Shown here in pieces: positions 35,292 to 42,781 of a DNA stretch of 64,000 nt. The stretch is from JAWWOL01 sp033851545 (GTDB lineage: Bacteria; Actinomycetota; Actinomycetes; JAWWOL01): the NCBI GenBank assembly GCA_033851545.1, contig JAWWOO010000072.1:62001-126000 (forward strand). The letters are read 5' to 3'. The notes beneath the pieces are model-generated. The model did no database searches and was not told where the DNA came from. It saw only the letters and a program-made list of their open reading frames with translations. Position 1 is the first letter of the stretch. Every line of letters begins with the position of its first letter. Both the position numbers and the translations under genes were made by a program.

Positions 35292-38200
35292 TCATGCGTC
35301 GAAGATTGAGTAAAGTGGCACGATCGAAAGTGCCTCCAACGGTACGGATGGCGCGAGCCAGGTGATGCCACTGGCATAAGCCAGGCCTGCAACTCTGGTA
35401 GGATCTACCGATAGAAGGAGTGTGTATCCGTGGCGACGGCCGCTTCTCACGGCAGAATTCGGATCTTCGGATAGATGGACCCATTGCCTCGCCATTGCGG
35501 AGAGCCCTTGCCTTTCAGTTACAATCTGGCGAATGCTCGAAATTGTGGTCGCATGGTAGAGTAGACCGGAGCGTTCGCGTGACTCGTAGGTCAGTTCAAG
35601 TTGCCGAGAATGACCGTATATGGCTCGAACCTGCCCGGCAGAGATTTCAAATCTTGGCTCGCTAATTGACCCAGCGAGGTTGCGAATCTCGGAGGCGCTC
35701 GCGAAGATCCCGCTCTCTCGCATGCGGGCTGAAAGCAGGTCAGCGTCAATCCAACCGCCGGCGCCAAGACTCAACTTCTCGTCATGACGGAGGTGAAATG
35801 CCATGGCACGACTCACCCGTCGCGATCTGCCTTCACCAATTTCGACCTCGCCGTCGCCGGGCTTTGTGCCGTCTCGCTGGTGAAGGCGTTCCAGGAGCGT
35901 CGAGCAAACGCCGGCAAGTTCACCTTGAGCCGCGGCAGCCACGCTTGCCAGCAGACGCCGGCCATGCGCTGCCGTCTGAGGCCCCTCCAACGGGTCAGTA
36001 ATATCTCGGACGGCCCGAGCGATAAGACCAGCCTGGTAACCGATCCAGGCGTCCGACGCATCGACAGACAAACCATACCGTTCTAGCACTTGAACGTACG
36101 TATCAAGAATCGCATGCCGGACGGCCAGATCAGACGCGGGAAGAACTTCTTGGTCGTCCGTCAACTGCGCCAACTCGTAGCCGACAGGTCGCCATCCGGT
36201 GGCCTCGAAGTCCACGGCCAAGATTCGCTGGTCGGCGCTTACTAGCCAATTAAGTGCATGCGCGTCTCTGCGTGGCAGCTGAGGCAAGCTACGTACCGCC
36301 GCCCACCAGGCTTCGAATACCTCGCCCGGCCGTTCGATTCGAAGTCCGTCGCGAAGCCACCTGCCAAGTTCCTTTGACTTCAATTGCATATGAGCCTTCG
36401 TCGGCTGGCGACCCCTCGCTTCCAGAGAGTGAATAATGGCCAGGAACTCGGCCGCTTCCGTTAACAGGTAAACGGTTGATGACCTGTCCGCCTGAATGGC
36501 ACCCGAGAGTGTCACCGATTCTGCGTAACGGCGCACGGTTACGATTTTCTCTCGATCAGAAAACCTTTGATCCAACTCTTCGGGACTCGCCACAGCTATG
36601 TGTTCGATCACGCCGAATCGGCCACCGAGGGAACTCTCCACCAGGAAGGCACCCAGGGCGATGGAGCGAGCAGCGTCCCGTGCCTGACATAGCTCGGTAG
36701 TAGCCTTGAAGACGAAAGTTTGACTGGTGAAGCCGAAATAGTCCTCAACGGTGACCACATTACTGCGACCACCCAAGCCGCGGCGTGAGACGTCGTGACT
36801 GCGTAAGGCTCGCTTCGCTGCCTCGGCGTAAAGGGCGACACTGTCACCAAGACAGATGCTATTTACCCACATCTCTTGCTCGATCAAAGGAACCGCTATC
36901 GGGCCGTGCAATTCGACGTCTTGGGCGATCATGACTATGGGAGAGGTCGCGGTCTCGTCGAGTATCGTTTCGCGAACTAAGCTGGAAAGTCCTTGGCGGC
37001 GAAGACTGGGTGAATCCGAGAGAGCCGCCAGCAGCAGCGTATCTTGGGCCGCCTCAAGACGATTCCTTTCGTCAGTGAGTGGGGAGCCCGCGCTTGGGTT
37101 GTTGCGAACGTCTATCGCCTCTCGCAACCAAACTTGTGCTTGCGGGTTCGCTAGGTCCAACCGCGATTCTGCTGAGAGAAGCTCGGCGAGTATGGCTCGT
37201 CGCAATGGCTCTCCGAACGGGGCGTCGCGTCGCAGGCTTGCGATCACCTCGGGCGCAATTTGATGCACTAGGGTTGGGAGTCCCTCTATCTCGCGCCGTA
37301 CGGCGAAAGGGAAGCTCAAGCCTCGGATCTGGAGCTTGATCCGCTGCTTGCTGATGTCTGTTAGACTTATTGTTGCCCGGAGCATCAGTAGTCGTACGGC
37401 GTCCTGCGCATCTCCTAGCCTCGCGACATCGACCCTATCGAGTGCAGCTCGAGCGCGATCGCGAAACTCTGTATACGACTCTTGGTTCGACGCTTCGTCG
37501 CAGAGTCGCAACCAGATCTCCGCCATGCTGAGGTGCCAGGCGGCTGGTCTGTTGTGTTGAAAAGAGGCTTGCTTGTCGAGATTGATCGCCCTAATGAGGG
37601 CTTGCACGTCCCCGGACTTGTCGTAGAACCTTAGCGCTCCTTCTATGCAATATGGGATGACTGCGGCTTCCGAGTTGCCTTGGCTCAAGGAGCGGAATAG
37701 GCAGTCCTGTGCTTCCTGTAGATCCGCCAGGGAGACGTCTTCGAACCTGGATATCAGGATCGTCGTCACGCCAAGCCTGCCGGTAAATTCCCTTGCATTA
37801 AACTCTTGTGTTAGTTCTTCGCTGGCTACGACATCTCTCAGGTAATGTCGCGCCAGTTTCAACGCGCGCACAAAGACTACGGGTCGCCGCCAATTTATTT
37901 CGCGAGCTTGGTCGTGAAGAGTTATCGCCACGCGCTGACGGACAACATGCAGCGTCTTCTCGTATGTGAAGCGTCGAGGAAGCCGTCTCGGGATCTCTGA
38001 CGCTCCCATCGACAGATGATGCTCGAAGACCAAGGAGGCGAGCAGGGTGAACTTCTCAGCGCTTTCCAAATGGGCGACCCACGCGGCGACGACATCGCGG
38101 GCAGTAGGCTTGGCTGTGCACATTCGCACGACATGCTCTCGTTGCCCGCGCGAAAGCCAAGCCGCGAGGCCTTCTTCCAGAGGTATGCCAACTTGCTCGA

Positions 38201-38405
38201 GCAGCCATGCGATTCGGGGCAGCGCTACCCGGATGAGCGCGGCTATGTCCGAGTCCCGCATAGCTACCGCTTCGCGAGCGGGGGATCGGCGGCGACGAGC
38301 GTCGTGTAGCCTCGCGACAGTCAGCGGCGTCGGTCGTGTCGGTGCGGAGTCCCTGTCGGCGACGTCCTCGTCCATGCTGTCATTATCACCGCTCCGGATC
38401 TTCAC
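35292..38405 (-). CDS. Fusion: helical-repeat region + APH-like kinase + KptA/Tpt1 RNA 2'-phosphotransferase
   Basis: 1037 residues, GTG start at 38405 with GGAG (ATG at 38375 possible). Residues 1-540 are mostly helical, TPR-like in places. About 550-830 is an aminoglycoside-phosphotransferase/kinase-like fold: catalytic loop 'RDAHALN' (D714, N719) and metal site 'VDFE' (D732), plus an upstream Lys in 'FVFKAT'. Residues 864-1037 match KptA/Tpt1: 'LRH' (R873, H874), 'GWID', 'VRAIYGHS' (R927, H932), 'LYHAT' (H951), 'VHLS' (R973, H977) and 'GRRHG' (R990). Every expected KptA active-site position is filled. KptA removes an RNA 2'-phosphate with NAD+, and can ADP-ribosylate nucleic acid ends. The gene stands alone and is AT-richer (28 of 60 G+C at 36541-36600), so recently acquired. 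Confidence 0.85.
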   Translation of the reverse strand: MKIRSGDNDSMDEDVADRDSAPTRPTPLTVARLHDARRRRSPAREAVAMRDSDIAALIRVALPRIAWLLEQVGIPLEEGLAAWLSRGQREHVVRMCTAKPTARDVVAAWVAHLESAEKFTLLASLVFEHHLSMGASEIPRRLPRRFTYEKTLHVVRQRVAITLHDQAREINWRRPVVFVRALKLARHYLRDVVASEELTQEFNAREFTGRLGVTTILISRFEDVSLADLQEAQDCLFRSLSQGNSEAAVIPYCIEGALRFYDKSGDVQALIRAINLDKQASFQHNRPAAWHLSMAEIWLRLCDEASNQESYTEFRDRARAALDRVDVARLGDAQDAVRLLMLRATISLTDISKQRIKLQIRGLSFPFAVRREIEGLPTLVHQIAPEVIASLRRDAPFGEPLRRAILAELLSAESRLDLANPQAQVWLREAIDVRNNPSAGSPLTDERNRLEAAQDTLLLAALSDSPSLRRQGLSSLVRETILDETATSPIVMIAQDVELHGPIAVPLIEQEMWVNSICLGDSVALYAEAAKRALRSHDVSRRGLGGRSNVVTVEDYFGFTSQTFVFKATTELCQARDAARSIALGAFLVESSLGGRFGVIEHIAVASPEELDQRFSDREKIVTVRRYAESVTLSGAIQADRSSTVYLLTEAAEFLAIIHSLEARGRQPTKAHMQLKSKELGRWLRDGLRIERPGEVFEAWWAAVRSLPQLPRRDAHALNWLVSADQRILAVDFEATGWRPVGYELAQLTDDQEVLPASDLAVRHAILDTYVQVLERYGLSVDASDAWIGYQAGLIARAVRDITDPLEGPQTAAHGRRLLASVAAAAQGELAGVCSTLLERLHQRDGTKPGDGEVEIGEGRSRRVSRAMAFHLRHDEKLSLGAGGWIDADLLSARMRESGIFASASEIRNLAGSISEPRFEISAGQVRAIYGHSRQLELTYESRERSGLLYHATTISSIRQIVTERQGLSAMARQWVHLSEDPNSAVRSGRRHGYTLLLSVDPTRVAGLAYASGITWLAPSVPLEALSIVPLYSIFDA

Positions 38406-38416
38406 CGCTCCGGATC
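38386..38416 (-). repeat. 15-bp direct repeat duplicating the start region of the kinase-KptA gene
   Basis: TCACCGCTCCGGATC occurs at 38386-38400 and again at 38402-38416 (plus-strand view). On the coding strand this gives two copies of GATCCGGAGCGGTGA, each with GGAG and GTG; the upstream copy supplies the predicted ribosome site and GTG start. Confidence 0.7.
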
Positions 38417-38497
38417 AGTCCGCCGGGACCATCGACTTGAGCGAGCACTAGCTGTACTGACCCCGGACGTTGGTGACACCGCGGGTCGCTTGAGTTG

Positions 38498-38559
38498 ATG
38501 AGGACCTCCGAGTGAGGTGGGGCTTGCGAAGGCGTCACCAACTCATCGGAGGTCCTCAT
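38498..38559 (+). repeat. Perfect inverted repeat over the transposase ribosome site and start codon
   Basis: ATGAGGACCTCCGA (38498-38511) and TCGGAGGTCCTCAT (38546-38559) are perfect complements, 34 bases apart. The right arm contains the GGAGG and two bases of the ATG. In an mRNA started outside the IS the two arms would pair and hide the start, a known way for insertion sequences to avoid activation by read-through. Confidence 0.75.
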
Positions 38560-39313
38560 GTCCCACGCTAACGCCCTGTTGACTCCGAAGGGCCGCCTGG
38601 CGCTGGCCCAGTGTGTCGTCGAGGACAACTGGTCGCTGCGACGGGCGGCAGAACGTTTCCAGGTGTCGGTCCCGACAGCCCAGCGTTGGGCTCACCGTTA
38701 CCGGGACCGGGACGGTTCCCGGCCGGCGATCGAGGCGATGGCAGACCGGTCGTGCCGGCCGTTGCGCAGCCCGAAGCTGACTCCGCGGCCCGTGGTCCGC
38801 AAGATCGTGCACATGCGCACCTCCCGCGGCTGGGGTCCGGCTCGGATCGCGCACAAGCTCGGGATGCACTCCTTGACGGTGAACGGGGTCCGCCGCCGCG
38901 AACGGCTGCCCCGCCTCGACGAGGTCGACCTGGTGACTCGGCGGGCGGTGCGAGGGCCGGTGGTCCGTTATGAACGCGACGCACCCGGAGCCCTGGTCCA
39001 CGTCGACATCAAGAAGCTCGGGAAGATCCCCGACGGCGGTGGGCATCGGATCCACGGCCGCGCCGAAGGAGCCCGACGCAGCCGGGCTCACACCCCCGAG
39101 CGCCGCAACGGTCATGTGCCGATCGGCTACGGCTACGTCCACACCGCGATCGATGACCACCCCGGCTGGCCTACAGCGAGGTCCTGCGTAGCGAGAAGGC
39201 CGCCACCCCGGCCGGGTTCTGGCGCCGCGCGGTCGCCTGGTCCGCCGCTGCCGGCATCCGCATCCAGCGGGTCCTCACCGACAACGGGTCCTGCTACCGC
39301 AGCCGGCTCTGGA
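38558..39313 (+). pseudogene. IS481-family transposase, frameshifted and 3'-truncated
   Basis: N-terminal HTH 'NWSLRRAAERFQVSVPTAQRW' region and 'PVVRKIVHMRTSRGWGPARIAHKLG' are typical of IS481. The DDE core starts at 'PGALVHVDIKKLGKIP' and reaches 'YVHTAIDDH', then one base is lost near 39170. In the shifted frame the core continues 'AYSEVLRSEKAATPAGFWRRAV' and 'VLTDNGSCYRSRLW', after which the match ends and DUF2637 sequence on the other strand begins. The 3' third, including the last catalytic Glu, is missing. No right end was found, so the IS is a remnant. Confidence 0.85.
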
Positions 39314-39510
39314 CATCCAACGAGGATGAAGCCGTCGACGATGAGGGGCCACAGCCAGGCCAGCACGGCGGGGACGTGGCTGGTGCGGGCGAGCTGGTGC
39401 AGGGCGTCGTAGGACAGCAGGAACGCCCCCAACGCTAGTCCGGCGACGCCGGCGGTGGTGACGGCCTGGATCCGGTCGCCGGCCCGGTCGGAGTCGGTGG
39501 TCTCGTTCAC
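39314..39510 (-). pseudogene. DUF2637 membrane protein, 5' part only
   Basis: GTG start at 39510 overlaps the upstream Rep-like stop (GTGA). The reading 'AVTTAGVAGLALGAFLLSYDALHQLA' and 'AWLWPLIVDGFILV' is the DUF2637 transmembrane core, found in actinomycete plasmids and integrative elements with a replication initiator and Tra/FtsK-like genes. It stops matching at about 39313, where IS481 sequence begins. The gene was cut by the insertion or by a deletion next to it. Confidence 0.75.
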
Positions 39511-40586
39511 GCGGGCACCTCCTGCCGCTGTCGGGTCTGGACCAGGACCTGGTGGGCCCGTCGTAGGACGGTGATCCGTGTGACCGGGGCGCCTTCGGCG
39601 GCGAGCTGCTCCCGGGCGGTGCGTTGCAGCACGACGCGCAGTCCGTCGGTCTCCGCGAGCTCGGCCTCGGCGACCTCGAGCGGCACTCGGGTCTCGGCGG
39701 GATGGGTGTCGGGGTCTGGCGCTGGTCCGGCCACGTCCACCGCTGGGCAGGCGGCCGGAAGGTCCCACCATGGTCCGGCCTCGGCGAGGCGCATCGGGGA
39801 ACGTGTGACTGGGTCCGCCGCGACCGCCCTGAGTGCGGCGGCCGTGTGCTCGGGCCAGCCGCGGGCCACGGCAGCCTGCAGGGCGGCGACGAGCGGGGGT
39901 CGTGACCACCGCCCGACGGCGGCGCCGGCGTCGGCGCGGAGCGCCTGGACGTCGGTCACGAAGCGGTCCATGTCGGTGATGCCAAGGCTGGCGAGGAATC
40001 GATCCTCCTCCTCCCGCCAGTGGTTCACCTCGACGGCGGGCGCGGCCGAGGAGGAGGAGGTTTCTATCTGGGTGAGGTGCTCTGGGTTGGGCCGCAGCGT
40101 TGCGGCTACCCCCGCCGCAGCGTTGCGGCTACCCCTGGCCGCATCCGTGCGGCCACCCCCCTCGACGGGCACGCTCGGCACCGCCGGTTCCGCGCTGGGG
40201 GTGGCCGCAAATGTGCGGCTACCCCCTTCCTCGTCGGGTCGGCCGCGGACGGCTTTGAGCTGGTACAGGTTGGTGAGCCGTTGTCCGCCGGCATAGCGGT
40301 GCTGGATGTGCACGGCGCCAATCTCGACGAGCTCGCGCATCGCCCGGTCGACGGAGTCTGTGGAGCGCTTGCGCAGCCGTCGGGCCAGGGTTGCCCGGCC
40401 GGGCATCCGCGCACCGGAGCTCTGCCCATAGCGCAGCAGGACCGCGTACAGGCGGATCGCGGCGTCACTGATGTCAGCGTCCAGCAGCCACTCCGGGACG
40501 ATCGCGAACCGGTCCTCCACCACCAGCCCAGCAGCCTCCGGCGCTACGATCGGAGGAGTTCCCACCGCGGTTTCGGCGGCCGTCAC
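39507..40586 (-). CDS. Winged-helix replication-initiator-like protein
   Basis: 359 residues from GTG at 40586 (GGAG upstream); a start at 40646 would lack a ribosome site. Residues about 25-130 form a winged-helix domain: 'LLDADISDAAIRLYAVLLRYG', 'GRATLARRLRKRSTDSVDRAMRELVEIGAV' and a 'YAGGQRLTNLYQL' wing. A long Pro/Ala linker follows, then a helical C-terminal region. The layout matches the plasmid/AICE Rep or regulator proteins that precede DUF2637 genes. Its own DNA holds four iteron-like repeats. It could be an initiator for the excised circle or a regulator. Intact, unlike its neighbours. Confidence 0.65.
   Translation of the reverse strand: MTAAETAVGTPPIVAPEAAGLVVEDRFAIVPEWLLDADISDAAIRLYAVLLRYGQSSGARMPGRATLARRLRKRSTDSVDRAMRELVEIGAVHIQHRYAGGQRLTNLYQLKAVRGRPDEEGGSRTFAATPSAEPAVPSVPVEGGGRTDAARGSRNAAAGVAATLRPNPEHLTQIETSSSSAAPAVEVNHWREEEDRFLASLGITDMDRFVTDVQALRADAGAAVGRWSRPPLVAALQAAVARGWPEHTAAALRAVAADPVTRSPMRLAEAGPWWDLPAACPAVDVAGPAPDPDTHPAETRVPLEVAEAELAETDGLRVVLQRTAREQLAAEGAPVTRITVLRRAHQVLVQTRQRQEVPA
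40099..40226 (-). repeat. Four iteron-like 14-bp repeats inside the Rep-like gene
   Basis: On the plus strand GTTGCGGCTACCCC occurs at 40099-40112 and 40122-40135, with variants GTGCGGCCACCCCC at 40147-40160 and GTGCGGCTACCCCC at 40213-40226. Same orientation, spacing 23, 25 and 66 bases. They lie in the unstructured linker region of the protein, so a DNA-level function (origin or autoregulatory site) is possible. Confidence 0.5.
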
Positions 40587-40746
40587 GACGAGGCTCCGGC
40601 AAGGGTCGGCGTGACAACATCTCGCCACCACCAGACATAGCAGCACCCGGCACGAGGCAACATCAACCGGACACGCTGCCGGATATTCACGCTCAGGAAA
40701 GGACGAAACGCCACCGGATGGACCGGGCTGGACTCACGCGTTCTGA

Positions 40747-40800
40747 CTTGAAAACCGCTATGGGGCAACCCATCGTGGGTTCGAATCCCACGCCCTCCGC
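40747..40800 (+). repeat. Internal attachment repeat (attR of A / attL of B)
   Basis: A perfect 54-bp copy of the tRNA-Ser 3' half, 14,289 bases from the first copy. The 5' half of a tRNA is absent, so this is not a gene. It marks the junction of two tandem elements. Confidence 0.9.
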
Positions 40801-41228
40801 GGGCACGCTCGTCCCGCTCTCTTGTGGGCGTACAAACCTGACGCTCAGTGACGTCGGCGGTGGCGGCGTCGTCCGCGGGTCACGAGCGCCGCAGACGTGA
40901 GCGCCGTAAAGCATCGTCTCCCGCCGACGGCGCAGCTTTGGCCAGCACAGGACATCGCCCACGCGCACGGGGCGGCAGCATTTGCGACAGCCACAGGATG
41001 CCCTGCCGCGGGAGCCCTTCTGCGAAAACGGCGCTAGGGCACACTCGAGCCGAGGCTGACCCGGCCAGGTGCCTTCGTCCCTAACACGACCCGCATCCCT
41101 CAGTTCCGGTGTGCGCTGTGAACGAGCGAGAACGCCGGGGCTGAGGGATCAACGTCCTCGGTGAGACCGTGCCGCTGGGCAGCCGGCGAGGCAGCTGTCG
41201 TTCTTGCGACGCCTGGATAACGATTCGG
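40801..41228. other. Non-coding stretch left of the fructoside operon
   Basis: Nothing recognisable as a gene. A long stem ATCCCTCAG...CTGAGGGAT near 41095-41150 could act as a terminator for read-through from the left. Confidence 0.4.
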
Positions 41229-41282
41229 TCAAACGTTTGACGGAACCTAGGACTCGGCCCTACAGTTCCGTCAAACGTTTGA
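41229..41282 (+). promoter_or_regulatory. Paired LacI-type operators before the GH32 operon
   Basis: Two identical perfect palindromes TCAAACGTTTGA at 41229-41240 and 41271-41282, 42 bases centre to centre, i.e. four helical turns. The central CG and A/T flanks are typical of LacI-family sites. The downstream copy ends two bases before the ribosome site (GAGGAG) and the upstream copy would flank the promoter, suiting DNA looping by a tetramer or two dimers. The likely binder is the LacI protein encoded at 46044. Confidence 0.8.
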
Positions 41283-41297
41283 TGAGGAGCGTGGCTC

Positions 41298-42761
41298 GTG
41301 GCCCGACCCGTGTTCTTCCGTCCCCAAAACGGCTGTGTGGGCGACGTGATCCCCCATGTGGTCGACGGGGAGGTGTGGCTCTACTACCTGCACGACCCGC
41401 GGGACGCGCGTCGCGGCATGGGCTGGTCGCTGGCGAGGACGAGGGACTTCGTCAGTTTTGATGATGACGGTGTCGCCCTGCCTTCCGGAGACCCCGCCGC
41501 TTTGGACTTCAATGCGTACACGGGGAGCGTGGTCGTGGACAGCGACGTGGCGCATTTGTTCTACACGGGGCAGAACCCTAACGTCGTGGCTGAGGACGGA
41601 GTTACGCCATTACAGCGTGTGATGCACGCTGTCAGCAAGGACGGCAGCCGCACGTGGGAGAAGGACGATGGCTTCTCTATTGCTGCGCCTGCAGGGTATG
41701 AGCCCGGGGACTGGCGAGACCCGTTCGTTTTCCGTCCTCATGCCGGGCAGCCGTGGCGCATGCTCATCACAGCCAGGCATGACACAGGTCCGGAGCGGCG
41801 GCGCGGGGTTATCGCGCAGTATGTCTCCGATGATCTCTTGTCTTGGCAGTTGACCAGTCCCTTTTGGGATCCGGGCCGTTACGAAGCGCATGAGTGCCCT
41901 GAGGTCTTCCACTGGGCCGGGTGGTGGTACCTGGTGTACTCGGAGTTCTCCGAACGGTTCTCGACGCGGTACCGGATGGCCCGCGACGTGAACGGGCCTT
42001 GGCTGGTGCCGGAGCATGACTCGTTGGATGGCCGGGCCTTCTACGCAGCCAAGTCCCTTGAGCTTAGGGACCGGCGCTTCTTCATGGGCTGGATCGCAAC
42101 CAAGGAGAATGCGCGGGACGACGGATGCTGGGAATGGGCAGGTGACCTGTCAGTGCTCGAGGCGACACAGCGGGTCGATGGCACGCTCGCCTTCGAAATC
42201 CCCGCCGAGCTGCGCGACAGCTTCTACCGTGAGCAACCGCTCTGTCTCGTGACGACGCGGGGGCCGGTCACCCGGTGGACCGCCGGCGCGGGGACACCGC
42301 TGCAGCTCACCGCCCGGGATGGCTACATAGCCGCCGCGTCCGAGACGGAGCTCCCGCGGCAGTACCGCGCAACCGTCGTCGTGACGATCGACGAGGACAC
42401 CACGGAGTGTGGAGTGGTGCTTCGGGCAACGGCAGACGCGGATCAGGGATATCAGCTTCGGCTGGAGCCCAGGAGGGGACGCATGGTCTTCGATCGGTGG
42501 CCAAGACGGCGGACCGGACCTATGCAGTGGGAGCACTCCGGCGACGTTCCTTATCTGGTCGAGCTCGAAAGGCCGTGTCACCTGACCCCGGGCACGCACG
42601 TCATTGATTTGCTGGTCGACGGGAGCGCCATGGTAGCGACTCTCGACAATGCGGTCGCCTTGAGCGCGCGGCTGTATGACCACCCCGCAGGGGGCCTCGC
42701 AGTCTTTGTCGGCGAGGGTTCCGCGACGTTTCACAACGTGACCGTATCTACCCGCGATTGA
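41298..42761 (+). CDS. GH32-family beta-fructosidase (diverged N-terminal motif)
   Basis: 487 residues, GTG at 41298 with GAGGAG upstream. Five-bladed propeller: 'RPQNGCVGD' stands where classical GH32 has WMNDPNG, so this belongs to a diverged branch; 'DWRDPFVF' gives the transition-state Asp of the RDP motif and 'HECPEVF' the acid/base Glu of the EC motif. A C-terminal beta-sandwich (about 335-487) follows. No signal peptide: it acts inside the cell on imported fructosides (sucrose, levan- or inulin-oligomers). First gene of the operon under the twin operators; the next gene starts 20 bases later. Confidence 0.85.
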   Translation: MARPVFFRPQNGCVGDVIPHVVDGEVWLYYLHDPRDARRGMGWSLARTRDFVSFDDDGVALPSGDPAALDFNAYTGSVVVDSDVAHLFYTGQNPNVVAEDGVTPLQRVMHAVSKDGSRTWEKDDGFSIAAPAGYEPGDWRDPFVFRPHAGQPWRMLITARHDTGPERRRGVIAQYVSDDLLSWQLTSPFWDPGRYEAHECPEVFHWAGWWYLVYSEFSERFSTRYRMARDVNGPWLVPEHDSLDGRAFYAAKSLELRDRRFFMGWIATKENARDDGCWEWAGDLSVLEATQRVDGTLAFEIPAELRDSFYREQPLCLVTTRGPVTRWTAGAGTPLQLTARDGYIAAASETELPRQYRATVVVTIDEDTTECGVVLRATADADQGYQLRLEPRRGRMVFDRWPRRRTGPMQWEHSGDVPYLVELERPCHLTPGTHVIDLLVDGSAMVATLDNAVALSARLYDHPAGGLAVFVGEGSATFHNVTVSTRD

Positions 42762-42781
42762 CGCTTAAGAAAGAAGATCCA

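Larger units (their letters stand above)
26512..40800. mobile_element. Integrated element A (decayed, about 14.3 kb) at tRNA-Ser
   Basis: Bounded by exact 54-bp tRNA repeats. Contents: integrase stump, relaxase stump, GAF/unknown/MBL/patatin operon, frameshifted mobilisation-like gene, DUF4913 gene, frameshifted type IV coupling protein, helical-kinase-KptA fusion, IS481 remnant, cut DUF2637 gene and a Rep-like wHTH gene with internal iteron-like repeats. The set matches an actinomycete integrative and conjugative or mobilisable element. Mobility genes are broken in at least five places while the cargo genes are open, so the element is probably fixed. Confidence 0.8.
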
